NCBI GenBank assembly: GCA_949126835.1
Contig: OX421503.1
Span: 6,163,457-6,227,456 of the forward strand
Source of the DNA: Anisus vortex
Taxonomy: Eukaryota; Mollusca; Gastropoda; Planorbidae
Reading direction: 5' to 3'
Length of the DNA stretch: 64,000 nt
Below the pieces are notes generated by a model. It made no database searches and was not told the DNA's origin. It saw only the letters and a list, made by a program, of their open reading frames with translations. This document shows positions 48,575 to 60,473 of the stretch, piece by piece (the first letter of the stretch is position 1; every line of letters starts with the position of its first letter). Made by a program: the position numbers and the translations under genes.

Positions 48575-48850
48575 CTAAGTAAAGTACCCTTCAGACCAAA
48601 CTGGATTATAGGACAGGTGAAGCAGAGTTCACCAGTTTCTGTGGCCACGGCATACTAGCGGATGTATGGCCAGCACAATTTCCAGCCGCCTTTACTTCAC
48701 CCCCAACTAGTGTCAGGTATCCATCAGAGCTGTGTAGACTCAGGGACACCTTCAAGTTCCGGGCAAAACAATTCTAGCCTCAACCAGGATTCGAATCCAG
48801 TACCTTCTGATTGCCGGTCGAACACGCTGCCGCTCGGCCAACGCGTCGCA
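48575..48850 (-). mobile_element. tRNA-derived SINE
   Basis: Full-length minus-strand copy, head at 48800-48850 ('cgctgccgctcggccaacgc'). Confidence 0.8.
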
Positions 48851-48929
48851 TAGAAATCTAAACATCATCTTTTTGTTTCTAATATGTCTTGGCTACATAA
48901 ACTGGGTTACGCTTCTACTTAAGGCCTTA

Positions 48930-49350
48930 ACCTTCGGTATAGGGTGACGGTTCTTCTCCAACGGATAAATGGTCATGCATGTATCTATAGTAACGAGATA
49001 GCTGACACCTTATACAAGAGATGGTTCCATTTCTCTCTCAGAGAACCATGCTCATTCGAAAGTTCCTGAATACCATCTGTAAGTAGTTAAAGAGATGGGA
49101 CGAACCTGAGAAAACCAGAATAGAGTGGAATCATGTGTAACGGCCAGATAAACAAAATCCACAGTGGAAGCTCAACAGAAGGAACATGTTACAGTTACGT
49201 TATAGGTGCTGCCCGATAAGAGCTTAATTTAGTAGGCTTATGCCTAATCAAGGCCCCGAGGTGTCGAAACTGCATGGGAAGCAAATGAAATAATAAAGTT
49301 TGGGCGATTCAATTGCTCGGCTCTGCATGAGTTGCTTGAATTGGACCCGA
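48930..49350 (+). mobile_element. Possible LINE ORF2 C-terminal fragment
   Basis: A less AT-rich block in which 'ttacagttacgttataggtg' and following codons give an 'LRYRCC'-like trace, as near the end of LINE ORF2. Frames are heavily broken. Confidence 0.3.
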
Positions 49351-49768
49351 AAATCGTCTGAGACGGCATTGAAATTTATGATTCCATCTTAAGAGATTGT
49401 GACAGGTGTTTAGTTATTTGAGACCTAAGCGAATAGATCGGTATGTTTTATCACTTTGTAGAATATTGGGCTTCAAGATTAGTTTGGTGAACTCTAGATT
49501 ACTATCACGATTGATCATACTGTTCTTCAAAGATATGCTCTACTTTCTTGATGTATATGTATTCATCATATGCTATTATTATTATTCTTTTTTACAATTA
49601 ACATGTACAATTAATCTAAATAAGCATTCATTGAACTATTGTAATGCTTTAATCTAATATCAAGGATGTTTGGCATGAGATAATGCAACTACAGGCTTAT
49701 AAATTATTAATGTGTGATCATGTTTCTGCATATTGGGTATTTTTTAATGTCTGGCAAAATACAAACAT

Positions 49769-49774
49769 TTTATT
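49769..49774 (-). promoter_or_regulatory. Polyadenylation signal of receptor copy B
   Basis: AATAAA 55 bases past the TGA; same position and context as in copy C. Confidence 0.6.
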
Positions 49775-49828
49775 TATGCTCATATATTTCTGTAAAACTC
49801 TTTTCTAATATACATATTTCTGGAAGAT

Positions 49829-50035
49829 TCACATTGCCAGCGCACTGATTTGTTCATTCCATATTTCCTGCACTGACGTTCTTCCAGATTTCTCCATGTC
49901 GAGTTTAACATACGTGACTCCACAATTAGTGTTCCGCTTCTTCGAAGATCGAGGTGACTTGACCCTTTCTTGAAGCTCTGCATTGTTGACAGTGACGTAG
50001 ATTAAACTTTCTTCTGTCACATACATTCCATTTAC
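49829..50035 (-). CDS. Copy B last tail exon: two ITIM motifs
   Basis: 68 codons plus TGA. Acceptor 'gtatatcctcag', phase 0 start VNGMYVTEE. The exon holds LIYVTV and VTYVKL, both matching the ITIM consensus (I/V/L/S)xYxx(I/V/L), with the tyrosines 29 residues apart. A basic Ser/Pro segment (KSPRSSKKR) lies between them. Spacing in this range is compatible with the tandem SH2 domains of SHP-type phosphatases (known for vertebrate receptors; inferred here). The second motif closely resembles the VTYxxL motifs of KIR and LILRB receptors. Both motifs are kept in copy C. Confidence 0.75.
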   Translation of the reverse strand, partial: VNGMYVTEESLIYVTVNNAELQERVKSPRSSKKRNTNCGVTYVKLDMEKSGRTSVQEIWNEQISALAM

Positions 50036-50536
50036 CTGAGGATATACGCCATTACATGTCGTTGTTATTTTATTGACGCAATACTGTTATTGTGTGACAA
50101 ACACGTTAAATTTATAAATAATGATCAATTCAATTATAATATTTAAATATCATCAAACCTTATCTAAGTATTACCGATGATCTTTATATTATTATATAGA
50201 ACAATCTTGCATCTCAAGTATAGGTAGTCAGAGTTAAAGCTTGCATTTCTTTTAATATTTTAAAAGATGTTAACATTTGGTTTTCGTGTTGTTGTTGTTC
50301 TTTGTTAGCAAGCAATTATCACTCATGTCTTTAGGTAAACTCCCTTTTTTTTATACAGTAGCATGTTTTAAAAATGTAACACTGCAAAAGTGTGTTAACC
50401 ATTTCATCAAACTATTTTTAATTTGTTTCTTTACAATATAGTAAATGTAAACTATATAGAAAAACAACTTAGCTTATTATCATAAAAATAGTGTTTAAAC
50501 TAATAATAAATAGAATGTAAAAAAAAATACATTTAC

Positions 50537-50736
50537 CGAAGTTGTCGGACTTTGTAGCTCATGACAATTCGTATAGGTTTGTTTGTTATCTTTACCAGCG
50601 TTCATATAAGTATGGTGGTCAGTGTATTCCAAAAGATCAGGAAGACGACGGTCAGGGCTTATATCATTGGTTAGAGATGTGCCTTGGGTGTTGCAATAAA
50701 CACCTGTACGGGTCGGCTTGATGTTTCTAGTTTTAA
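50537..50736 (-). CDS. Copy B first tail exon: three YxN motifs
   Basis: 200 nt, entering in phase 1 and leaving in phase 0; acceptor 'tttttacag', donor GTAAAT. After a basic start (VKTRNIKPTR) it carries GVYCNT, TYMNAG and QTYTNC plus LLEYTD. Tyr-x-Asn is the known Grb2-type SH2 preference, so recruitment of such an adaptor is a plausible inference. All three YxN positions recur in copy C despite its frameshift. Confidence 0.7.
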
Positions 50737-50914
50737 CTGTAAAAAGATGTTTGTTACCATGAAGTACGAAAACTATTAAGATTTATAAAAAAGCTTGAAT
50801 ATTTTCTTTATTATAAGCCATGATATTTGTTTATAATACATTTTATAAAACTAAAACTAAAAACAAGCACTCCTTTCAGATTAAGCTGATATATATATAT
50901 ATACCTTGTGACAC

Positions 50915-50975
50915 TGTATATTAAGACACTGTGACACTGTATATTAAGACGCTGTGACACTGTATATATTTAAAT
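50915..50975 (-). repeat. Short tandem repeat
   Basis: Two to three units of 'gtgacactgtatattaagac'-type sequence. Confidence 0.7.
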
Positions 50976-51779
50976 GATGTCATAAGATTGTTGAGATTTA
51001 TGGCTATTCATTCATGTGAATAGTACGATTTGTTTTTTTAAAACTCATTGCAATTATTCAGACGAGAGTGAAATGAAACCACTTAAATAATTGCGTAATT
51101 TTGTGTTTTGTCATTGAATTCTTAAGTGGCTAAGTAAGGGTTATTCCAAGTACATAAAGCTTCAGTTCCTATTTAGAACATTTGTGAATAATTCATCAGT
51201 AGTTGATTCACATGACCTTTCTTTAAACAGTCAGAATATACTCATTGATTTCCTGCTTGCGTTTAAGTGTCGAATAGTGAGCGGAAAAACAAAAAAAACC
51301 TTCCGCATTCTTTCAAAAAGCTAAAACTTTCATCTTGAACGCATTCGAGCACTTCTGAAAATAAAGTTCCTGTATCTTTTTTTTTTAAACACTGGCTTAG
51401 TTAAATTTGGTCTTGATCGGGGTTACCAAATATCTGTTTTAATTGTAGTCTTGCGTCTGCCTTCAAGTAAGTGCAATTGGCGGAAATTTAAGATCTTCAG
51501 GTTTGGAAATATGATTATTTCATTTCACGTTTCTCAGGGATACTAACAAATTGGTTGACAACACTTAGACACTCACCGGGTGGCGTGGGGGGGGGGAAAT
51601 GAGGTCACACAAATGGCGTAAATGGTCAGGACTACCGGGGGGGGGGGGGGGGTAACCACGGGATGTCCTGTTCGGAGCAGAGACAGATGAAAAGTCAGGG
51701 TAGCAAGGAGTCGCAGTTTGGAAGCTAATTGGAGAATAAACGTTAGTTTGATTTTAATTTGTAATTAGCAAACGCGTTG

Positions 51780-51960
51780 TAAGTAAAGTACCCATTCTGA
51801 CCAAACTGATCATAGGACTGTTTTTTTAGTTTCTGTGGCCACGGAATACGAGGGGATGTGTGGCCAGGACAACGCCCGGCCGCCTTTACTTTATCCCAAC
51901 TGGTGTCAGGTACCCATCAGAGCTGGGTAGACTGAGCGGCACCCTCAAGTCGTGGGGAAA
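51780..51960 (-). mobile_element. SINE, partial
   Basis: Body only; the tRNA head is absent. Confidence 0.65.
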
Positions 51961-52292
51961 TATTGCGTTGAACGGTCAGAAATTATTATATATTCGTAAA
52001 TACTATTTGTTTTAAAAATAAGTAATTAATTTTTTTACAAAAGATAAAGTCTAAATCATGTTCAAATAGTTAAACTTACAGACGTATCAGAATTGGGCAC
52101 GTTTAACCATTCTTGGACACTGTCATTAGTGTCAGTAAAACTGAACCAATATGGTTATAAAAAATGTTTGTAACTCTGACCTGATGTCTGTAATTTACAC
52201 TAGTATTTACTGCCATAAAGTCACAGGACAAGTGTCCATGCACGAAACAAATATTTCAAAATAATATTGACGTGTAAGTAAAATATAGCTAC

Positions 52293-52415
52293 CTCTATGC
52301 ATGGCGATATAACGACTGGCCGATACAACCACAAAACAGGCAAACGCAGCACCACATACACCATACACAATAACTGATCTTGATAACTGTGTTAATATTT
52401 CCTCATTACCTACAA
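52293..52415 (-). CDS. Copy B transmembrane exon
   Basis: 123 nt, phase 1-1, acceptor 'tttctttaatag', donor GTAGCT. It encodes VGNEEILTQLSR, a hydrophobic run SVIVYGVCGAAFACFVVVSA, then SRYIAMHR. The run length suits one membrane span, and the following Arg/His residues fit a cytoplasmic stop-transfer, so the preceding repeats are outside and the ITIM exons inside. No charged residue lies within the span, so there is no sign of DAP12-type adaptor pairing. No equivalent was found for copies A or C. Confidence 0.75.
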
Positions 52416-52497
52416 CTATTAAAGAAATATATATATATATTTATGTAATTTCATTGTAAGGATAAAAAACATGTGAGTCACTTGAAATACATCAAAT

Positions 52498-52850
52498 AAT
52501 GACATGGACCGCTTTCTCTATTGGTAGAGCTCAACACTTTTTCTCATGACTCCTAAACGTCCCTACAAATTTCAGCTGTATACAATTTTCCATTTTAAAC
52601 TTAATTTTGCATTCGGAAAAATCATAGCGAATTACTAAACCGGAAGTCTAGAGGACAGGGTGCGATCGACAATTTTTTAACAAAGTGTTACAAGTTATCA
52701 TAAAGCAGAAATATCAAAGCGAGCGGTCCATCTTATACGGAACTTGTATCGCAACTACTTTATTTAGAATCGGGAATTACAAAACAAGAAGATAAGAGCA
52801 GCAAAAACTAAAGCAGGCTGTCCTTGTGTAGTATAGTCAATGATCTAAGG
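52498..52850. mobile_element. MITE related to 24574-25011
   Basis: 'catggaccgctttctctatt' near the left end and 'agcgagcggtccatctta', 'ctgtccttgtgtagtatagt' on the right; rearranged relative to the other copy. Confidence 0.5.
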
Positions 52851-53249
52851 CTATAATCTCTTTAAGGATGTAATTTTTGTTCCTTCTCTTATGTCAGGGG
52901 TCTCCAAACTTTTCAGCCCGAGGGCCGCATTAACTATCAAACAGCAGCTCGGGGGCCAACTACACACTCGAGGTCCAAATAAAAAACAATAAAAAACATG
53001 GATGTTGTTTTTAATTACTTATTAAATATAATTGTATTCAGTTATTATTTTATAACACATTGGTGCACTACACTTGATTACCTGTATTAGTGAGAATGGT
53101 GAAATTGTTTCCTGGATGCCAAAATAGCAGACATTTCTGGCTTTAGATTTGATGTCCCTAATATCAACATTGACCTGAGATTATCATCGGACAAGTTTGT
53201 TCTCAAATTGTTCTTTACGTATTTCATTCTTGAAAATGTTTGTTCACAC

Positions 53250-54800
53250 AGGTATGTTGTTCCAAAGATTGAAAGGTACCTTGATGCAAACGTTTTGATA
53301 TTAGAAAAGTCTTTCTAGGGCAAAAACTTGTAAAAACCCATCAGTCCTTCTTTTAACTTATCCATAAGAAGGTCATTTGCTTGCATTTCAATGACTTCCA
53401 GTTGCAGTTCATCTGGGAAACTGGCCACGTCTGCTTCAAATGGGTTTTGAAACAGTCTCAATTTTTCTGCATTTGAATCCAAATAAGAAAACCGCTCCTG
53501 AAACTGCAGCTGGAGCTCTTTGATGATATCGCATGCAAATGACGTGAGGAACTCGCTGTTGCTTCAGCCATGAATACCTTGCACTGTTGAAAGTGCGTCA
53601 AGTTGTTGGCCTGTACTTGTTCCAAAAACAAGACAAGTTTGAATCTGAAGGCCTTTACGTGGGTGTATAGATCAGAAACTATATTTTACTCTCCTTGTAG
53701 TTTTAGATTCAGACAATTTAAATGACTAGTCTGTAGTTATGTCTGTGGCAAAGGCCAATTTCCATACCCTCTCTTCATCAGGCAGTAATGGCTGTGGCTT
53801 GCCTTCACTTTCCAGGAACTCACCTTTTTCCTTTCTTAACTTAAATACTCTGCTCATCACTTTCTCACAACTTAGCCATCTTACTGCTGTGTAATACGGT
53901 AAACGATTATGTGTCTGTATCTTTCAACATGTCTCTGAACTGTCTATAACTGAGCCCATGTGACCTTATTAAATTGACCATCTTCACCACAGGATTCACT
54001 ACACTGCTAATGTCCATATATTTAGCACACAAAGCTTGCTGGTGAATAATATAATGTAGGAACATTGGTTGTGGAATGTTTTTAATTTTACACATCTGCT
54101 TCACTTGTCCAACCAAGCCTTTCTTTATGCCACTCATACTCAACAGTCAGGCAACTGAGGTTAGTCCAGGCCAAGTTATAATCAGTAAAAAAATTTTCAA
54201 CTCATTGAAGATATCTTCTTCGGTAACAGTGTCATACATGCTATGTAGGTAAGCCATCTGCTCTTGAGTTATGTTCGAGTCTTCATCCACATCTCTAATG
54301 AACACAAGCATTTGAGCGGTGGAACAGCTGTCCAACGTTCAACCTTCTGAATTGAAAAAAGGCAAAACTTGCTTGCATTCTTCGCTATTTGATTCACAAT
54401 GTTTTCACCAATATCTGCAACACGGCGGGCAATGGTATTAGCACCCAAAGCTACATTTTAAAATTGTTTTGACTTTTCTGGTCAAAGTTCCAAAGCCACC
54501 TCCCAACAAAAACTCCTTCACTATTTTACCATCTGTAAACGGTTTGCCACTTTAAGCCAGAACGTAAGCAACTTTATAACTGGCCTTAGTTAAAGATTCG
54601 TTTTCATTTGAGGATTAACTGAACAATGTCCTCTGAGATGTGGTTATCATTTTGTAATTTAGCTAATTTTTCTGCATGGACTTCACTCTCCAAATTATGT
54701 GCATATTTCTCCTTATGTTTGCTTTGATGCAAGTCTTCTTGGAGGGAAGAAAAGGCGTGCATGCGTGGCTTTGTACTAGAAACATTGTTCGCGTTTAAAA
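53250..54800 (-). pseudogene. hAT transposase pseudogene
   Basis: Coding traces in several minus-strand frames. IFNELKIFLLI is part of 54147-54335 (which begins MDSCSTAQMLVFIRDVDEDS). FLHYIIHQQALCAK and NLIRSHGLSYRQFRDMLK lie in 53907-54143. The 'C.IHQ..LC.K' and 'R..GL.HRQF' blocks are typical of the hAT lineage that also gave rise to ZBED- and GTF2IRD2-type proteins. Stops and frameshifts separate the pieces, so it is not functional. Confidence 0.7.
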
Positions 54801-54919
54801 GGTGTGCCCAAATTGAGAGTGGGGGAAAAAACTTTTCACCCCCCCTCCTTTTCCCCCTTTATAGGCCTACTATTTGCTTACAATTTGTCTCCCTTCAGCC
54901 CTTCCTAAAAATTAAAAAC

Positions 54920-55172
54920 TAAAGTATCCCGTCGGACCAAATTGATCCACAGGGCCGGTGAAAGAGCGTTCATCAGTTTCCAAGGCCACGGCATACTAGG
55001 TGATTGTGTGACCAGCACTATGCACAGCCGCCTTTACTTTACCCCAACTAAGATCAGGTAGACTCCAGAACACCCTTAAATCCTGGTAAAAAATCCTAGT
55101 CTGCACCAGGGTTCGAAGCCAGGACCCTTGGATCGTCAGTCGAACACGCCGCTGCATGGCTACCGTGCCCCA
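54920..55172 (-). mobile_element. tRNA-derived SINE nested in hAT
   Basis: Nearly complete minus-strand copy, B-box region 'agggttcgaagccaggaccc'. It lies within the hAT, so it inserted later. Confidence 0.8.
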
Positions 55173-55563
55173 TTATGAACTTCCTAATGTACACTAAGCT
55201 TATTTGTCTTTCCTCCAAACTCGCATTGTTTTTGTCTCAATCCTTTCTATTTGAAAAGTAGAAATATTAAGCAGCAAATAAAAATTTGCATTGTATAATG
55301 ATCGGTTGGAAAATATAACGCACTACTGCGTGCCTTAATTTTAATTCGGTAAAAACATAATGTCCACGTTAACGGTGGTTGAACTTGGCAGAATACAAGT
55401 AAAATTCCATAATTTTTTTCCGTAGCTAAAAAGGACTCCACGGGCCGCATGAGAGGGCCTCGCGGGCCGCAAGCGGCCCGCGGGCCGTAGTTTGGAGACC
55501 CCTGTCTTATGTCTAAAACTTTTGATTAATTCCACGTTTTGGGGGGGGGGGGGTTATACTTAC

Positions 55564-55626
55564 CACTGGCGTTTCTTACATAACTAGTTGTTGAGTTGAT
55601 AACTGTTTGATGATCATTTGGCACGC
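55564..55626 (-). CDS. Copy B stalk exon (63 nt)
   Basis: Phase 1-1 between 'ttctcccatag' and GTAAGT. It encodes VPNDHQTVINSTTSYVRNAS, a 21-codon Asn/Ser/Thr segment with two N-glycosylation sites, placed between the last repeat and the membrane exon. The copy C counterpart is at 3244-3306. Confidence 0.75.
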
Positions 55627-56366
55627 CTATGGGAGAAAACATTATACAATTGTTATTTAGTTTTGTGCAATGATTCAAAGTAATGAATACAAAGACGATG
55701 TAGTGCTACTCCTGGTGTAGTAAAATTGTTTGTTAGTATGCAAATAGAAAAATGCTAGACATATTCTTCTTCTTCTATTAGTAAATCTGCATAAAAGTAT
55801 GCTCTCTTGCAGTCAATGCCAGACTAACATATGTACATGCTTTTTTTTTAGTTGTTCTTTATTGCTCTATGATGTGTTGGTAATGGTAGTTTGTGGGGGT
55901 ATTATTGTGTACATTAGGTTTATTAGCTTGCAACATTCAGTAGGATGTGATCAACTGTGAAAAGCTGGACATATAGAAATGATAGTAATAGAAATAAGTT
56001 CTAAAAACAAAATTTTTTGTCACTGAAATGAAATGTGTTTGTCTTACTGCTACCTTTAACATAAATATATGATAATGTTATGTTTTATTTCAAGACCTAA
56101 TCTAAATACAAACAATAGTCATCATATTACAACAACTTGATCCTTGGACGTTTTAATACAGCTAAACGTAATGATATAAACAAATCACTATCATATAACA
56201 TTATCTAGTTTAATTATATAATGTATACATATTATTAAAAATAAAGATCATATATAGATAAGCTACATATTATTTCAAAGCGTTTGGGGTTTCTGAAAAA
56301 CAAATTTAATGATGTGGTTATTGTAATAAAAAAGTTTAATAATTAAGTAAAAATTCAAATACTTAC

Positions 56367-56705
56367 TAATATTGTATATACGATACTTATTACTGGTGGG
56401 TAGTTCTACTTTTAATGGACCATTGCTAACACGAAATATATAGATTAGAATGTATCGTATCTTATTTATATAGTCCCAGCTTCTGTAAACAGCTAATGAA
56501 TTATCACCATTGAATGGTATGAGAGAAACGGTATCCTTTGCTTTCATATTCTTCACTCTTGTCAGAATCGGAAAAGATGTGTTATTTATAATTACTGTTT
56601 GGTCCAGTTCACCAAATGTTGGAAAACAGAAAGACACATTTATACTCTCCAATGTTTCTGTGTGGCTGTTTGTTCTTTCACGTTCACACACAGTGTATGG
56701 TAGTT
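56367..56705 (-). CDS. Copy B repeat D (membrane-proximal domain)
   Basis: 339 nt, phase 1-1, acceptor 'gtgtatttcag', donor GTAAGT. Reading: LPYTVCERER, then ESINVSFCFPTFGELDQTVI, NNTSFPILTR and RYILIYIFRVSNG. The pattern of an early Cys and then a Cys in a hydrophobic strand (VSFCFP) is shared with all other repeats. It is homologous to repeat 7 of copy A (EISLCFRSFGILDKTIIINN). The frame is intact. Confidence 0.7.
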
Positions 56706-56759
56706 CTGAAATACACATGTTAAAAAGAGGAAAGCACATTAATAAGTTCGATTTGTGAT

Positions 56760-57860
56760 TAATAAAAATACTAGCTAATATTTTAAAACACTTAGACTAA
56801 GCCGATGTAGCTAAAATAACCAAATATGAAACAGATGATAAACTAAATATATTTTTATCGTTTATAAAATAATTATTTCAGTTTATATTTCTAAACAATG
56901 GCTCTTTTGCACAGAAAGCGTGATTCAAATAGCACATGTACAACAAACGCTCCTTCTGTACAATAGATTATTGCAACCAACGATTATCAGTGATTTTAGT
57001 CAAGCCATGCATTTTGATTCGATTTTTGAAACATGGTAATTATCTTATTTTCCTGTTGTTTTTTGTATGTACATATTATGACCGGATGCTATTGGGGGGG
57101 GGGGGGGGAGATGCCTGTATACATTTTTTTTCTTCTTACAATTGTATTAGGAAAAGTAATTAAATTTTTCAACTAAGTGCTTTATTTATTATTACTGCTT
57201 TGCTCTTTAACGTCTTTCGCTAGTATTTCTAGGTTTAGTAATTTTACTATAGATATTGCCTTTGTCAGTTGCAAATATTTACTTGTAATGAGTCATGCAT
57301 CTCTTGTCTGGATGGTTTTAATAGTCTTTAGTCGATAGATCCTATGCAAAAGATGCAGGTATAAGTTTCAATAATGATATCTAGCATTTCTTTGTGTATG
57401 CTCGTGTAACATTTTTTAAAGTTTCGTTTTTATAAAGGCGAACGTTTAATTTAATGTTTCAGTTACTTCATGAACATCTGGATTCGATTCCATTATAATG
57501 TTTCTAATATTGCTAAAAATTGATTTGTATTTTTCGTTTGAATTAAAGCTATGATTAAATAAATTTTAATAGTTTGTGTAATTTTTATTTATATTTAAAG
57601 CGTAACACGAACTAGCGAAGAGAAATATTAAAACACTCTCAGTACAATTATCAAACTATAAGCAAGGTATTAAAGGTCAGAGTCGAATATAAAATAAAGA
57701 TAACAAAAAACAAATAATTGAACTTTATTACACGAGTACGTTACATTACGAGTACATTTGGCTAATATATCTGCCACTGCAATTCACACCAAGAGAGCAC
57801 TGAGCTTGCTTAATGTAATATCATGGATAGAAGCGCTATGAGACATGACCATTATTATTA
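56760..57860. other. Intron between repeats C and D of copy B
   Basis: AT-rich with a G-run near 57093; no exon recognised. The other introns of this gene (58210-59280, 59610-60470) hold only SINEs and AT-rich sequence. Confidence 0.55.
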
Positions 57861-57881
57861 TTATGATTACAATATACTGAC

Positions 57882-58205
57882 CTCTATCAAGAATTAAATA
57901 AAAGGAATATATTGTGGTTCTGTTGTCATTTAACTCTATTGTGATGTCATACCGCTCTAGATTATATATTGTTACATTTATGACTTCTATGTTCACTTTA
58001 TTTCCTTTATACTCTGCGTTGATGTTATCAAGTTCTGAATGATTGTTATGTATTTTCTTTCCTACTATTTCATAAGTCACATTCCTGAAACTGCTTTCTT
58101 TCATTCCCTTCACTTCTACACAAATAGTGATGCTTTCCTCATACTGTGTGTAGAAATAATGTTTTAACTGTAGACCGTCACAATTTATAAGTTCAATACA
58201 ATGGT
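57882..58205 (-). CDS. Copy B repeat C (extracellular domain)
   Basis: 324 nt, phase 1-1, acceptor 'aatttcgtttcag', donor GTCAGT. Reading: HCIELINCDGLQLKH, ESITICVEVKG, NVTYEIVGKK, NVTIYNLERYDITIEL and IYSFYLIL. It matches repeat 6 of copy A in length and in the ITIC, ATLYNFGRYD and TFYVLY blocks. The strand carrying RYDITIEL corresponds to an Ig F strand without its cysteine. Frame intact, several N-glycosylation sites. Confidence 0.7.
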
Positions 58206-59282
58206 CTGAAACGAAATTTAGAATGCGATGTACCATTTTTATATCAATACATTATATTACACATAATATAGACGATAAAGAAGAAATAATTGCATTTGTT
58301 TACAGCTGGAAAGTATACATATCAAAGTAGCTTCTAACAATTTTAAAGGCTTTGAAAGGATTAACTGACAAGTACATTACGCAGCTTCCCTTACTTTCCC
58401 AAAAAGGTTTACAGGTGCTAATCATAACAAGGGTTTTTGTGGAACATTCAGGCTTTTCTTTTGAAATTCAGTACTAAGAGCCCATAGACGAAACTAACTT
58501 TAAAATACCTTGTACCCTAATATCCTCCATAAAAATGGTCAATATTTTAATGAACTATTTATGTTATATTAATCAGAATGCCAGAATGCTTTTATCTTTC
58601 TGTAAAAAAGAAATGGGATTTTTTTATTATTTTTTTTTTATCTTATCCAATTTGTATAATATTTAGACCATAAATATGAATGGCGATTAAACATGTGAAA
58701 ATGAAAAAAAAATTATTGCCGGCTATTTTGTTTTTATTAAATATTATTTTATAATTGATCTTATAATTTGTATTTGTTTTTTTTTTAAATCAATGTAATT
58801 TAATTTTAATTTAAGGGTATTGAACATTAACTGCATTTGTGCACAATGATCAAGGCAGTTTTCGACTCAACTAAAAAAAAAATGTGTATGAATTCCTTAG
58901 TGAAGTTACATAAAAACATTTGGTAAGTACTAATACATTAATGAAAAAAAATATTTTTTTGTGAAGTTTCCTTTTAAACATGTGTAAAGATAACATTTCC
59001 AATATGGCATGTTAACATCGAACGTGTTCAGAAAATGCAATAACTAAATGTTTAATTAAAACTAAAAAAAAACTCTATTCATCTTAAGAAGGAAGTCAAA
59101 CTTGCGAAGAGCTCAACGATATAAAGATCCATAAAAATGCGCATCATGTGTAGTCGTTTTATATTCTAAATATATTTTGTATAGATTGGCATGTACAGTT
59201 TTTATTTAATATGGATCTATCCACTCAGGCTAACGTAAATGGCCACATGATGTTATGGTAAATATAAAATTCGAATTCTTAC

Positions 59283-59609
59283 CTTTAAGTAGATCGATCC
59301 GAAATACGTAAGTAAGGCTGTAATTGAATGCTGGATTTACCTGGATGGTGTAGGTATCAGCAGTGATCTCAGAGATGTTTTGGAAGTAAACATGCATGTA
59401 ATGTACCTTGGTGTTTTCAGTGCTGTCCTCACTGACCCATATATTTCTTGTATCGTCTTGAAAGTTGACTTTATATAATGTGGTATTTAAAGTCACGTGA
59501 TTCAATGTTGGTAGGTCGGTGATATAACAAATGTGAATGACAACTGTGTCGTGAAGTTTTGCATGAACTACTGAATTATTTCTTTCTTTGTTACATGATT
59601 GTAAGACAC
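59283..59609 (-). CDS. Copy B repeat B (extracellular domain)
   Basis: 327 nt, phase 1-1, acceptor 'catggtcctag', donor GTAAGA. Reading: LQSCNKERNNS, TVVIHICYITDLPTL, NIWVSEDS, YFQNISE, DTYTIQVNPAF and YVFRIDLL. It is homologous to repeat 5 of copy A across the whole exon. DTYTIQV resembles the D-x-Y-x-C-x-V block of Ig domains with Ile in place of Cys. The frame is intact. Confidence 0.7.
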
Positions 59610-59724
59610 CTAGGACCATGGAAATTTGTGTCAGTTAATAAAATACTAGAAAAAATGTAGAGTATTTTTTTTTATCATTTGAATTTTAACAAAAACACAT
59701 TGCAAACGTTAGATAAGTAAGTAC

Positions 59725-59915
59725 ATCCAATAAAACGTATCATGGTGCCAGTGACGCAGCGTCCACCAGTTTATGTGGCTTCGATATACAGGGGATGTGT
59801 CGCCAAAACAATGTTCAGCCGCCTTTACTTTATCCCAACTAATGCCAGAGCTGGGAAGACACAGGGACACCCTCAGGTCGCAGGAAAAAATCCTAGCCTC
59901 ACTTTCACTCGCCAT
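59725..59915 (-). mobile_element. SINE, partial
   Basis: Body with 'accagtttatgtggcttcga'-like sequence; head lost. Confidence 0.65.
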
Positions 59916-60206
59916 TATAACTAAATAAATAATTTAAAATCACCGATATGCTGCTAATACAAAGCATTTTACTTTTTTTTTTACGTTCCTTTATATTAAA
60001 GATGAAAATGAGAACTAAAATAACATTAACATCGATAATATTGAACATACGAGAACATATAACATAGTACTAAAAAGTAGATCAAAGCCATATGTTGAAT
60101 CAAATTGTTCAAAACATCATTAGCTTTAATAACCTCCATTGACATAAATTAAACAATTCAAACATTAAATACAATAATGTCGTGTGTGTTTAAAATACTG
60201 AAAGAG

Positions 60207-60430
60207 AGTAATCCCTTTGGACCAAATTGATCTGTAGGGTCGGTGTAGCGGCGTTCTATGTGGCCTACACACTGCCGAGCCGCCTTTACTTTAATTAGGT
60301 CAGGTAACCATCAAAGTAGACTCGGAGACACCCTCCAGACCCAGGAACACATTCTAGCTTTCACCAGGATTCAAACCCTGGATGTTTGGTACCCCATTCG
60401 TACACCCTGCTACTCGGCCACATTGCCCTC
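60207..60430 (-). mobile_element. tRNA-derived SINE, diverged
   Basis: Body shortened; B-box region 'aggattcaaaccctgga' and head 'gctactcggccacattgccc' still visible. Confidence 0.65.
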
Positions 60431-60473
60431 CTTTATATTTCTGTGCTATATAGTAATACATTTATTTACTTAC

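Larger units (their letters stand above)
45491..49740. other. Region between receptor copies A and B: repeat debris
   Basis: SINEs at 46340-46555, 47450-47700 and 48575-48850; LINE-like scraps at 47095-47225 and 48930-49350. No supported gene. The plus frame at 46850-47092 is not recognised. Confidence 0.55.
52895..55504 (-). mobile_element. Complete hAT transposon
   Basis: Terminal inverted repeats CAGGGGTCTCCAAACT / AGTTTGGAGACCCCTG are flanked by a perfect 8-bp target duplication, tcttatgt (52887-52894 and 55505-55512). The 2610-bp element encodes a decayed transposase on the minus strand. It sits in the intron between the stalk and membrane exons of receptor copy B, and a SINE is nested inside it (54920-55172). 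Confidence 0.9.
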
